From assembly GCA_963699835.1 (NCBI GenBank), contig CAVOVJ010000003.1:434001-498000 (forward strand): a stretch of DNA of 64,000 bases. The letters run 5' to 3'. Below the pieces are notes generated by a model that was given only the letters and a program-made list of their open reading frames with translations, searched no databases and was not told where the DNA came from. Shown here in pieces: positions 56,650-64,000 of the stretch. Origin of the DNA: BM003 sp963699835 (GTDB lineage Bacteria > Pseudomonadota > Gammaproteobacteria > Steroidobacterales > BM003). Every line of letters begins with the position of its first letter. The stretch's first letter is position 1. Both the position numbers and the translations under genes were made by a program.

Positions 56650-57938
56650 GATGAATTTGCATCCTCGTCCGGGGTTACGTCCCGTTCCCCGCGATTCAGG
56701 TTGAACAGCAGTCGTGCAACGCGCAGAAGCTCGCGATCGCCGGCCTCGGCGGCCTCCCGCAACATGATGGTCGGCGAGTGCATCAGCTTGTTGACCAGGC
56801 TGTGAGACAACATTTCCAGCACCTGGTCCGGGTCGTGCCCCGCGAGCAATGCCCGCCGCGCCTGGCGCAGAACCTGCGCGCGAACCGACCGCGCATTTTC
56901 GCGCAGCTCGCGAATGGTCGGTACGGCGTCCAGACCGCGTTGGCGCAACTGGTAGCGCGCGACCTCCGCACCAATGATCTCATTGGCTTCTTCGGCGGCG
57001 GCCTCGCGCGATTTGAGATTCTCTTCGATCACGCTCTGCAGATCGTCGACCGTGTACAGGTAGACATCGTCCAGTTCGGCGACTTCCGGTTCGACATCGC
57101 GCGGTACCGCGATGTCGACGATGAACATCGGGCGGCGCCGGCGTGCCTTGAGCGCTGCTGCGACCGCGTCACGGGTGATTATCGGGGTCGGGCTCGCGGT
57201 CGAGGAAATAACGATGTCGGACTCGGTGAGGTGGGTGCCGACTTCGTCGAGGGAGATGGCGAAACCCGATAGCGGTGTCGCGAGATCGCGCGCGCGGTTG
57301 ATACTCCGGTTGGCGATGATCAGCCGCTTCATGCCATGGCCGTGCAGATGCTGCGCGACCAGTTCGATCGTTTGACCCGCGCCGACGAGCAGCGCGCTGT
57401 GGCGCTCGAATCCGGCGAAGATCTGGCGTGCGAGGCTGACTGCGGCGTACGCGACAGATACCGCGCTGGTGCCGATATCAGTGTCCGTTCGAACGTGCTT
57501 GGCAACCGAAAATGCGTGCTGGAACAAACTATTGAGGACCGGACCGGTGGTGCCCGCGGCATGGGCGAGGCGATAGGCGTCCTTCATCTGCCCGAGAATT
57601 TGCGGCTCGCCGAGGATGGCCGAATCCAGCCCCGAAGCCACGGCGAATGCGTGATGGACTGCAGCGTCCGAGTTCAAAGAGTAGATGCACCTGGAAAGCG
57701 ACGCGTCCATACTTCGCTGGTTCAGGAGCCACGCTTCTATCGCCGCGGCTTCGGTGCCGTTCAGGTGGCAGTATAGCTCGGTGCGGTTGCAGGTCGACAC
57801 GATCAGGCTCTCTTCCACGCCTTCGAGCTGCCACAATGCGGTCAGTGCCGGCGGCAGGTGCTCGGGGCCGAACGCGACCTGTTCGCGAATAGCGACCGGT
57901 GCGGTGCGGTGATTTATACCGATTATGTTGAGGGCCAT
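56646..57938 (-). CDS. hemA: Glutamyl-tRNA reductase
   Basis: First step of C5 tetrapyrrole synthesis: reduces Glu-tRNA to glutamate semialdehyde. 430 residues: LNIIGINHRTAPVAIREQVAF, the catalytic cysteine in LIVSTCNRTELYCHL, AILGEPQILGQMKDAYRLA, Rossmann domain ALLVGAGQTIELVAQHL, and IVDIAVPRDVEPEVAELDDVYLYTVDDL. C-terminal dimerisation helices end RLLFNLNRGE. ATG 57938 matches the family start; the frame is open 14 codons further upstream. Divergent from the TPR lipoprotein gene. Confidence 0.97.
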   Translation of the reverse strand: MALNIIGINHRTAPVAIREQVAFGPEHLPPALTALWQLEGVEESLIVSTCNRTELYCHLNGTEAAAIEAWLLNQRSMDASLSRCIYSLNSDAAVHHAFAVASGLDSAILGEPQILGQMKDAYRLAHAAGTTGPVLNSLFQHAFSVAKHVRTDTDIGTSAVSVAYAAVSLARQIFAGFERHSALLVGAGQTIELVAQHLHGHGMKRLIIANRSINRARDLATPLSGFAISLDEVGTHLTESDIVISSTASPTPIITRDAVAAALKARRRRPMFIVDIAVPRDVEPEVAELDDVYLYTVDDLQSVIEENLKSREAAAEEANEIIGAEVARYQLRQRGLDAVPTIRELRENARSVRAQVLRQARRALLAGHDPDQVLEMLSHSLVNKLMHSPTIMLREAAEAGDRELLRVARLLFNLNRGERDVTPDEDANSS

Positions 57939-58009
57939 GACTGGCTGCGTATCCACGGAAAGGCGGATTTTCCGGCACAAGTGGCCTTATAACAAGCTTC
58001 GGCAGTCCG

Positions 58010-58015
58010 TATACT
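58010..58015 (+). promoter_or_regulatory. Candidate -10 element of the TPR-lolB-ispE unit
   Basis: TATACT in a GC-rich intergenic region, 36 bases before the TPR lipoprotein start. No good -35 hexamer is seen 16-18 bases upstream (TTATAA at 57987-57992 is weak), so confidence is low. Confidence 0.35.
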
Positions 58016-58051
58016 GCTAATTTGCCCGATCAAGGATTCCCGGCCCGCTCT

Positions 58052-59753
58052 ATGCATATCCCTGTCAGCCTATTCGGCTTTGCTCTGGCGCTGTCTCTCG
58101 GCGCCTGCGCAAGCCAGCAGTCGAGTCCGCAATCCGACCCGGGGCAAACGGGTGTGCGGCAAGAACAGCCGCTGGCCAGTGACGCCAGTGAGGCGACCTA
58201 CCACGCGATGCTCGGCGAGATCGCGCTGCAACGAGAAATGTACGATACCGCGGTCAACGAATTCAGACGGGCCGCGGAATTGTCGACCGATCCCGACCTG
58301 ATCGAGCGCGCGACGTCGCTGGCTTTCGCTTACGAGCGCTATGACGATGCGCGGGTGTGTGCGCGCCGCTGGTTGCTGGTCGAACCCGAGAATTATTCGG
58401 CCCACAGGTTCCTGGCGCTGATCGAATTGCGCGACGGCGACGTCGACGCGGCCTTGCCTCACCTGCGCATGGTCCGCGACGCGTACGGCACCCACGGCGC
58501 CGAACCCGACCTGGGTTTACTGGCCTTGTTGCTGCAGGAGCAGGACCACGCCGCGGCGACCGCGGCGATGCAGAAGCTGGTCAAGGAAGAGGACACCGCC
58601 GAGGGCCGCTATGCCGTCGCGGCGCTGGCGTTGCAATCTTCGCAGTTGAAACTGGCCCGCTCGAGTTCGCGACGAGCGCTGGAAATGCGCCCGGACTGGG
58701 ATGCCGCCGGGATGCTGCTGGCGCGCACCCTGATTGCCAGCGGTGAGGTCGAAGAGGGTATCAGCCAGGGGGCGCGTGTTGCCGCCGCTACCGAGGACCC
58801 TGCGGTACAGCTCGACTATGGCGGCATGCTGGCGGGTCTCGGCCGTTACGACGAGGCGTTGTTGCAGTTCGAGGCTGTCCGGGCCGAGGGTTCACGGGAG
58901 AACGACGCAGTCCGGGCGTTGGCACTCGTATCGATGCAAGTGCGCGATTTCGATACCGCACGAAAGTACTTCGGCTGGCTGGTCACTACCGGATACTACG
59001 ATGAGGGCTACTACTACCTCGGCCGTATCGCGCGACAACAGAAGATGTACGACGACGCACTGGTTTATTACCGCTCGGTCGAGCCGAGCGAATATTTTCT
59101 TTCGGCGCAGATAGATATCGCGGATATTTTTCTCCAGCGCGGCGATATCGAGGGCGGGCGCCAGCATCTTCGGCGAACTTGCGCGGGCGTTCCCGGACTA
59201 CGCGGTGTCGGCGCTTGCTGCGGAAGCGGATTTGCTGGCCGAGAGCGGCGACAACGATGCGGCCCTGGCGTTGTATGCGCAGGGAATTACAGAGCACGAT
59301 GGCGCCAGCGAGTTGCGCTACGGGCATGCATTTTTGCTCGAACGGCTGGGGAGGACAGATGAAGCGATCAGCGAGTTGCGCGGTATTGTTGCCGACAGTC
59401 CTGACGATCCGATCGCGTTGAATGCGCTGGGTTATACGCTCGCCGACAACGATCGCAACCTGCGCGAGGCGCAAAAACTGATCGAGCGCGCGCTCAAGCT
59501 CGACCCGTCGAATGCGGCGATTCTCGACAGCATGGGCTGGGTTTTGTATCGGCGCGGTCGCGAGGAAGAGGCGATCCGCTTTCTTCGCCGCGCCCGGGTA
59601 CTTTCGCGCGATCCCGAAATCGCCGCGCACCTGAGTGAAGTGCTGCTTGCGACCGGCGACCGCGCGGAGGCACGCGAGGTATTCGAATCGGCGCGGCGCG
59701 AATATCCTGACAGTGACGTCATCGAGGCCGTGGCAGCACAGTTCGATTCATGA
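58052..59753 (+). CDS. Tetratricopeptide-repeat lipoprotein (frameshifted in this sequence)
   Basis: About 566 residues after correction. The signal peptide MHIPVSLFGFALALSLGAC has lipobox LGAC, followed by many TPR units: TYHAMLGEIALQREMYDTAVNEFRRAAELS, ENYSAHRFLALIELRDGDVDAAL, DPIALNALGYTLADNDRNLREAQKLIERALKLDPSNAAILDSMGWVLYRRGREEEAI and others. The first frame breaks after GGRQHLR; the next frame continues ELARAFPDYAVSALAAEADLL. One extra base at 59171-59174 explains this. The gene between hemA and lolB in Pseudomonas is of the same kind. The stop overlaps the lolB start (ATGA). It probably acts in the periplasm or outer membrane; partner unknown. Confidence 0.85.
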
Positions 59754-60333
59754 TGCGCGGAGCCGTTCTGATCCTCGTCATCTTCGTCGTGGCGGGGTGC
59801 GCGGGATTACCCAGGCCCGCGCCGTTGCCGGGCCAGTGGCAGGATCGGGCCAACCGTTTGCAGGCCCTCGACCAATGGGTCGTCCACGGCCGCCTCGCCG
59901 CGAAGACCGATTCCGACGCGTTCAATGGTTCGGTGGTGTGGACGCAGGCCGGCAGTTTTGTCTCTTTATCGTTTCGCGGACCACTCGGCGTAGGCGGCTT
60001 TCGTCTGGTGGGCAACGATGAGCGGATCGTCCTCGACATGTCGAATGGCGACGTGTGGGAACTGGCGCGTCCACGGCAGGAATTGCGCGAGCGCATCGGT
60101 TGGTCGGTACCGCTGCCCGGGATGCGGTTCTGGATGCTGGCGCTGCCGGATCCGGCAGCGCCAGCGGATCTCGAATTCGACGATGACGGCTTGCTGCGGC
60201 GGCTGGATCAGCAGGGCTGGGTCGTGAGTTTCGATGACTACAAGCAGGTGCAGGACGAATGGCTGCCGCACAAACTGGTGGTCGAGCAGCCCGGTGTGCG
60301 GTTGCGCCTCGCGGTCGACCGCTGGCGCCTTGA
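59750..60333 (+). CDS. lolB: Outer-membrane lipoprotein receptor LolB (frameshift at 3' end)
   Basis: Outer-membrane lipoprotein that accepts lipoproteins from LolA. Lipobox in LVIFVVAGCAG, then LQALDQWVVHGRLAAKTDSDAFNGSVVWTQAG, FRGPLGVGGFRLVGND, DEWLPHKLVVEQPGVRLRLAVDRWRL. A LolB normally ends about here, but in this sequence no stop occurs in frame and the reading runs straight into ispE. A TGA lies at 60331-60333 in the adjoining frame; one missing base near 60328-60330 would end the protein at RWRL. An alternative is an extra base with the stop at 60360-60362, which would overlap the ispE GTG. Confidence 0.85.
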
Positions 60334-60358
60334 CTATGTCACGACCGGTCGGGTGCCA

Positions 60359-61232
60359 GTGACGCATCGCGACAGCGCATCGACGTGGCCGGCACCGGCC
60401 AAGCTCAACCTGATGCTGCATGTCGTCGGACGCCGCGACGACGGTTATCATCGTCTGCAGACGGTTTTCCAGCTGCTCGACTTCGGCGACGAATTACAGT
60501 TCATGGCGCGCGAGGATCCCATCATTGAGCGCGACGGAGAGCTCGAGGGGGTGCCGGCTGATGATGATCTGTGTGTGCGTGCGGCGCGCCTGCTCAAGGC
60601 GCGGAGCGGGTATCCGGGCGGGGTCCGGATACGGTTGCGTAAATCGGTACCGATGGGTGCGGGGTTGGGTGGCGGCAGTTCGGATGCGGCAACGACTTTG
60701 GTCGCCCTTAACCATATATGGCGTATCGGGTTCGATCGAACAGATCTGGCGGAGTTGGGACTGGAGCTCGGCGCGGACGTCCCCGTCTTTGTCCACGGCC
60801 ATAGCGCCTGGGCCGAGGGTGTAGGTGACATTGCTGACGCCGATGGTCTTGCCGCAGCGCTGGTACCTGATTCTCGTTCCAGCCTGCAGGGTTGCAACAC
60901 GCGACGTTTTTGCGGCGCCCGAATTGACACGCAATACGCCCCCTACGACAATACGCGGTTTTCTGGCGCAGGGTGGCCACAACGATTGCGAAGCGGTTGT
61001 CCGCAGCCGCTATCCGGAGGTTGCGGCGGCGCTGGAGTGGCTTGGGCAATTTGCGCCGGCCAGTCTGACCGGAACCGGATCGGCGGTATTTGCCGGATTC
61101 GAGACCGAAACAGGGGCGCGGCGTGTGCTTGCGGCGTGCCCGCCGGGACAGAGCGCGTTTGTTGCCCTCGGGGTAAACGAATCGCCTCTCGAAACGCGTC
61201 TTGCGGCCGTACGCGCCGCGCGACGGCGATGA
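60359..61232 (+). CDS. ispE: 4-diphosphocytidyl-2-C-methyl-D-erythritol kinase IspE (frameshifted in this sequence)
   Basis: GHMP kinase of the MEP isoprenoid pathway. First frame: WPAPAKLNLMLHVVGRRDDGYHRLQTVFQLLDFGD, and the ATP loop VPMGAGLGGGSSDAATTLVALN, ADVPVFVHGHSAWAEGVGD. After an extra A at about 60830 the next frame reads LLTPMVLPQRWYLILVP, FAAPELTRNTPP, NDCEAVVRSRYPEV and the third GHMP motif LTGTGSAVFAGF. Corrected length is 290 residues. I use GTG 60359, which gives the normal start; GTG 60353 is also possible. The upstream frame is open through lolB only because of the lolB indel. Confidence 0.92.
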
Positions 61233-61239
61233 GTTCAAC

Positions 61240-61314
61240 TGGGGTGTAGCCAAGTGGTAAGGCAGCGGGTTTTGGTCCCGCCATGCGCAGGTTCGAATCC
61301 TGCCACCCCAGCCA
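61240..61314 (+). tRNA. tRNA-Gln (anticodon TTG), CCA encoded
   Basis: 75 bases folding as a complete cloverleaf: acceptor TGGGGTG pairs with CACCCCA; the D arm has AGCCAAGTGGTAAGGCA; the anticodon stem GCGGG/CCCGC holds loop TTTTGGT, with anticodon TTG at its centre; the T arm GCAGG-TTCGAAT-CCTGC is intact; discriminator G and CCA follow. It starts 7 bases after the ispE stop, so it is probably cut from the ispE transcript, and precedes prs, the same arrangement as in Pseudomonas. Confidence 0.97.
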
Positions 61315-61374
61315 GTTTTCCGTCACTGCGGATTCCGACCTGCCGGGTCCGTTTTTCACTTAAGGGGATCTCGC

Positions 61375-62328
61375 ATGGAATTGGCCAGCATGGTGGTGTT
61401 CAGCGGCAACGCCAACCCCGATCTCGCCAAGGCAATTGCCCGCCATCTGCGCTTGCCGTTGGGCAAAGCAAATGTCGGGCGCTTTAGCGACGGTGAGGTC
61501 AATGTCGAGATTATGGAAAACGTCCGTGGCCGGGATGTTTTCATCGTGCAGCCTACATGTCCGCCGACCAATGACATGTTGATGGAGCTGCTGGTGATGA
61601 CCGATGCTTGCCGCCGCGCGTCGGCGGGCCGGATCACCGCGGTGATACCGTACTACGGCTATTCGCGTCAGGACCGGCGTTCGCGTGCGTCGCGGGTCGC
61701 GATTTCGTCAAAGCTGGTGGCGCGGATGATTTCGGCTGCCGGGGTCGACCAGGTTCTGACCGTGGATCTGCACGCGGACCAGATTCAGGGTTTTTTCGAT
61801 ATCCCGGTCGACAATGTCTATTCTTCGCCGGTGTTGCTCGGCGATGCGTGGAAGCACATGGACGATCACACGATCGTTGTGAGTCCCGACGTCGGCGGTG
61901 TCGTCAGAGCGCGGGCGTTGGCGAAACGTTTAAACGATGCGGAGCTTGCGATCATCGACAAGCGCCGTCCGGCGGCCAACGTCTCGGAAGTGATGAATAT
62001 CATCGGCGAGGTCGACGGCAAAACCTGTTTCATCATCGACGATCTGATCGATACGGCGGGAACTTTATGTGAGGCCGCGAGGGTACTCAAAGAGCATGGC
62101 GCCGAACGGGTTTGCGCCTACATCACCCACCCGGTTCTGAGCGGGCCGGCGGTACAGCGGATTTCCGCCTCGGTGCTCGATGAGCTTGTTGTAACCGATA
62201 CGATCCCGCTGAAACCCGAGGCCGAGGGCTGTAACAAAATCCGCCAGCTCTCGATAGCGACATTGCTGGCCGAGACGATCCGGCGAATCAGCGATTCAGA
62301 GTCGGTGAGTTCGCTATACGTGGATTGA
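61375..62328 (+). CDS. prs: Ribose-phosphate pyrophosphokinase
   Basis: Makes PRPP for nucleotides, His, Trp and NAD. 317 residues: LASMVVFSGNANPDLAKAIA, GRFSDGEVNVEI, the flexible loop in IPYYGYSRQDRR, DLHADQIQGFFDIPVDN (Mg/ribose region) and the PRPP-binding DDLIDTAGTLCEAARVL. Class I enzyme, full length. GGGGATCTC precedes ATG. Downstream of the stop (62345-62365) is a T-rich run after a short imperfect CGCC/GGTG stem, at best a weak terminator. Confidence 0.97.
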   Translation: MELASMVVFSGNANPDLAKAIARHLRLPLGKANVGRFSDGEVNVEIMENVRGRDVFIVQPTCPPTNDMLMELLVMTDACRRASAGRITAVIPYYGYSRQDRRSRASRVAISSKLVARMISAAGVDQVLTVDLHADQIQGFFDIPVDNVYSSPVLLGDAWKHMDDHTIVVSPDVGGVVRARALAKRLNDAELAIIDKRRPAANVSEVMNIIGEVDGKTCFIIDDLIDTAGTLCEAARVLKEHGAERVCAYITHPVLSGPAVQRISASVLDELVVTDTIPLKPEAEGCNKIRQLSIATLLAETIRRISDSESVSSLYVD

Positions 62329-62490
62329 TACGCCTTAAAGGTGTTGCAGTTTTGATTTTTTTTGCGGTGCGGCGCATGCGTTTCACCGCTGGGTAGGGAT
62401 TCGGCGAGTGCCGGTATCCCGCGTGCGATGCCGCTGACCTGGTCGTGGGTCCGGTTTTCGTGCTTGGTAATTGATACAGGAGCCAGACAA

Positions 62491-63159
62491 ATGAGTGATT
62501 TTGTACTCTCGGCGGAATTCCGCGATGATCAGGGCAAGGGTGCGAGCCGCCGCCTGCGTCGGACCGGAAAAGTCCCCGCGATTGTTTACGGTGGCGGCAA
62601 GCCGCCACGTGCCCTTACGCTCGATCACGACGCGCTCGTGCACGAGATGAGCAACCCGGCGTTCTATTCGTCGGTACTGACTCTGAAGGTCGGTGACGTC
62701 GAGCAGGCTGCGATTGTCAAGGATCTGCAGCGTCATCCGGCCAAACGCCGGGTGTTGCATATTGACTTGCAGCGGATTCTCGAGGATCAGGAGATCCGCA
62801 TGTCGGTGCCGCTGTCCTTCGTCAACGAAGAGATGGCGCCGGGGGCCAAGGCGGGCGGTACGATTTCGCATACCGTCAACGAGGTCGAAGTGCTGTGTCT
62901 GCCGCGTTTCTTGCCGGAAAGCATCGAGGTCGATGTGGCAGAGGTGGAACTCGACGAGAGCATCAAGCTCTCCGAGATTACGCTTCCGGAAGGTGTGCGG
63001 TACGCTACCCCGCCGACCGAAGATAACGACCCGTCAATTCTCAGCATCCATGTGGTGAAGGTCGTTACGATCGAAGAGGAAGAGGCCGAAGAGGTGGATG
63101 CCGGCGCGGTTCCCACCACCGGGGACGAAGAGCCGTCGGAAGGCCCCGGCACCGAGTAA
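62491..63159 (+). CDS. rplY: 50S ribosomal protein bL25, general stress (CTC) form
   Basis: 5S rRNA-binding protein with the CTC-type C-terminal extension. 222 residues: N-terminal L25 domain (AEFRDDQGKGASRRLRRTGKVPAIVYGGGKPPRALTLDH, VKDLQRHPAKRRVLHIDLQRI), then the TL5/CTC beta domain (VLCLPRFLPESIEVDVAEVELDESIKLSEITLPEGV) and an acidic tail rich in Glu. ATG 62491 follows AGGAG at good spacing. The 162-base leader after prs has no gene. A strong terminator follows. Confidence 0.95.
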   Translation: MSDFVLSAEFRDDQGKGASRRLRRTGKVPAIVYGGGKPPRALTLDHDALVHEMSNPAFYSSVLTLKVGDVEQAAIVKDLQRHPAKRRVLHIDLQRILEDQEIRMSVPLSFVNEEMAPGAKAGGTISHTVNEVEVLCLPRFLPESIEVDVAEVELDESIKLSEITLPEGVRYATPPTEDNDPSILSIHVVKVVTIEEEEAEEVDAGAVPTTGDEEPSEGPGTE

Positions 63160-63178
63160 TGGTAGCGTCTGGACGAGT

Positions 63179-63209
63179 GGGCCGCCGGGTTACCGGCGGC
63201 CCATTTTTT
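63179..63209 (+). terminator. Rho-independent terminator after rplY
   Basis: Perfect 10-bp stem GGGCCGCCGG (63179-63188) with CCGGCGGCCC (63193-63202), a four-base loop GTTA, then A and six T (63204-63209). It is 20 bases past the rplY stop and isolates the prs-rplY unit from pth. Confidence 0.9.
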
Positions 63210-63263
63210 CTCCCCGCAAGCACGGCTCGCAGCAAACGGGAGTCAGGTCTTTGAGGATTCGAG

Positions 63264-63896
63264 ATGGAGCATCGTCCCATCCAGCTCATCGTCGGGCTGG
63301 GCAATCCCGGTAAGGAACACGAACTGGACCGCCACAACGCGGGATTCTGGTTCGTCGACTTGCTTGCCGAGTCCCTTGGTGCGCGATTCAAGGATGAGCG
63401 CAGATTCAACGCCGACCTGTGCCGGATTCAAATCGGTAACAACGAAGTTCGGCTGCTGAAACCGATGACTTATATGAACCGCAGCGGCCAGTCCATTCAG
63501 GCGGTGTGCGACTATTTCAAGATTGCACCGGCCGAAGTGCTCGTGGTGCATGACGAACTCGATCTGCCGGCGGGAGTGGCGCGGTTGAAGAGAGGAGGCG
63601 GTCACGGCGGTCACAACGGTTTGCGCAGCGTAGTAGCGCAAATCGGACGCGAGTTTTTCCGCCTGCGTCTCGGGGTCGGCCATCCTGGTAATCGTGACAT
63701 GGTGATTGAGTATGTTTTGTCACGGCCGTCCGCGCGCGAGGAGGTCGCGCTGCGCGAAGCGATTGCCGAGGCGGTCGAAGTGATGCCGATTCTGCTCGGG
63801 CATGGTGACGAACGCGCCATGACCCGTCTGCATACTCGTAACGGTCAGGCGGAATCCGCCGAAAAAGCGGGCAGCCGTCCGCAACAGGGAGAGTAG
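63264..63896 (+). CDS. pth: Peptidyl-tRNA hydrolase
   Basis: Recycles tRNA from peptidyl-tRNA dropped by ribosomes. 210 residues: LIVGLGNPGKEHELDRHNAGFWFVDLLA with catalytic His, LLKPMTYMNRSGQSI with the substrate Asn, VVHDELDLPAGVARLKRGGGHGGHNGLRSV with the catalytic Asp, and RLGVGHPG. A C-terminal extension of about 15 residues (TRNGQAESAEKAGSRPQQGE) is longer than in E. coli. Follows a terminator, so it likely has its own promoter; ychF starts 2 bases after its stop. Confidence 0.97.
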   Translation: MEHRPIQLIVGLGNPGKEHELDRHNAGFWFVDLLAESLGARFKDERRFNADLCRIQIGNNEVRLLKPMTYMNRSGQSIQAVCDYFKIAPAEVLVVHDELDLPAGVARLKRGGGHGGHNGLRSVVAQIGREFFRLRLGVGHPGNRDMVIEYVLSRPSAREEVALREAIAEAVEVMPILLGHGDERAMTRLHTRNGQAESAEKAGSRPQQGE

Positions 63897-63898
63897 TC

Positions 63899-64000
63899 GT
63901 GGGCTTCAAATGCGGCATCGTGGGTTTGCCAAACGTGGGTAAATCGACACTGTTCAATGCGTTGACCGCGGCGGAAATCGCGGCGGAGAATTACCCGTTT
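63899..64000 (+). CDS. ychF: Redox-responsive ATPase YchF (3' end outside window)
   Basis: OBG-family P-loop protein that binds ATP and ribosomes. Only the first 34 codons are present: GTG start, then MGFKCGIVGLPNVGKSTLFNALT with the Walker A motif GLPNVGKST and AEIAAENYPF, the usual YchF beginning. The GTG is 2 bases after the pth stop, so pth and ychF are an operon as in most Gammaproteobacteria. Confidence 0.95.
   Translation, partial: MGFKCGIVGLPNVGKSTLFNALTAAEIAAENYPF

Noticed and set aside
62329..62490. Riboswitch or autoregulatory leader before rplY
   Set aside because: Apart from a T-rich run after prs, I see no conserved stem or rRNA-mimic structure in the 162-base leader.

Overview
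The window is a high-GC chromosomal segment of a diderm gammaproteobacterium. It has an LPS-assembly gene (lptD), a lipoprotein pathway (lgt, lolB), the rod-shape block mreBCD-mrdA-rodA-mltB-rlpA-dacA, and the hemA / TPR lipoprotein / lolB / ispE / tRNA-Gln / prs / rplY / pth / ychF order also known from Pseudomonas. Kynurenine-pathway genes and the core gene orders fit a lineage near Xanthomonadales, Chromatiales or uncultured marine Gammaproteobacteria; the genus cannot be read from the sequence.

Layout. 1-6.7 kb: gph (partial), queD, a LOG-like molybdenum-carrier protein, a DUF255 thioredoxin-fold protein, rlmI, lgt-thyA. 6.7-11.7 kb: seven minus-strand accessory genes, among them a carotenoid oxygenase, an HD-domain protein, a VOC protein, a thioesterase and one unrecognised protein. 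11.8-12.9 kb: folA and an NTF2-like protein. 12.9-18.2 kb: two kynurenine transcription units, kynU-kmo and haaO-ACMSD-cyclase. 18.3-28.6 kb: apaH-apaG-usp-rsmA and pdxA-surA-lptD, split by a 2.6 kb insert carrying a secreted amidohydrolase. 28.7-39.8 kb: murU, lipB-ybeD-dat-dacA, then the cell-elongation genes. 39.9-43.2 kb: gatCAB. 43.3-49.8 kb: hslO, then an ArsR/methyltransferase regulator (SahR type) with metF and metH. 49.9-55.5 kb: ppiB, a membrane protein, prmC, cbs, cystathionine gamma-lyase/synthase and cysK. 55.6-64 kb: prfA-hemA and the lolB-to-ychF block.

The genes form several coherent modules. metF and metH remethylate homocysteine, under a SahR-like regulator with a perfect 22-bp palindrome at its promoter. 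cbs and the gamma-lyase send homocysteine to cysteine, and cysK makes cysteine from O-acetylserine. kmo, kynU and haaO convert kynurenine to ACMS, which the ACMSD decarboxylates, suggesting catabolism rather than only NAD synthesis.

A striking property of the window is the number of single-base indels in otherwise well-conserved genes: gph, kmo, the cyclase, haaO, rodA, mreC, metH, the TPR lipoprotein, lolB and ispE. Several of these genes are normally essential, so most are probably sequencing or assembly errors. They create false fusions (haaO-ACMSD, lolB-ispE). I annotate these genes as CDS and give the inferred indel site. I found no CRISPR array, transposase, integrase, prophage gene, rRNA or restriction system.
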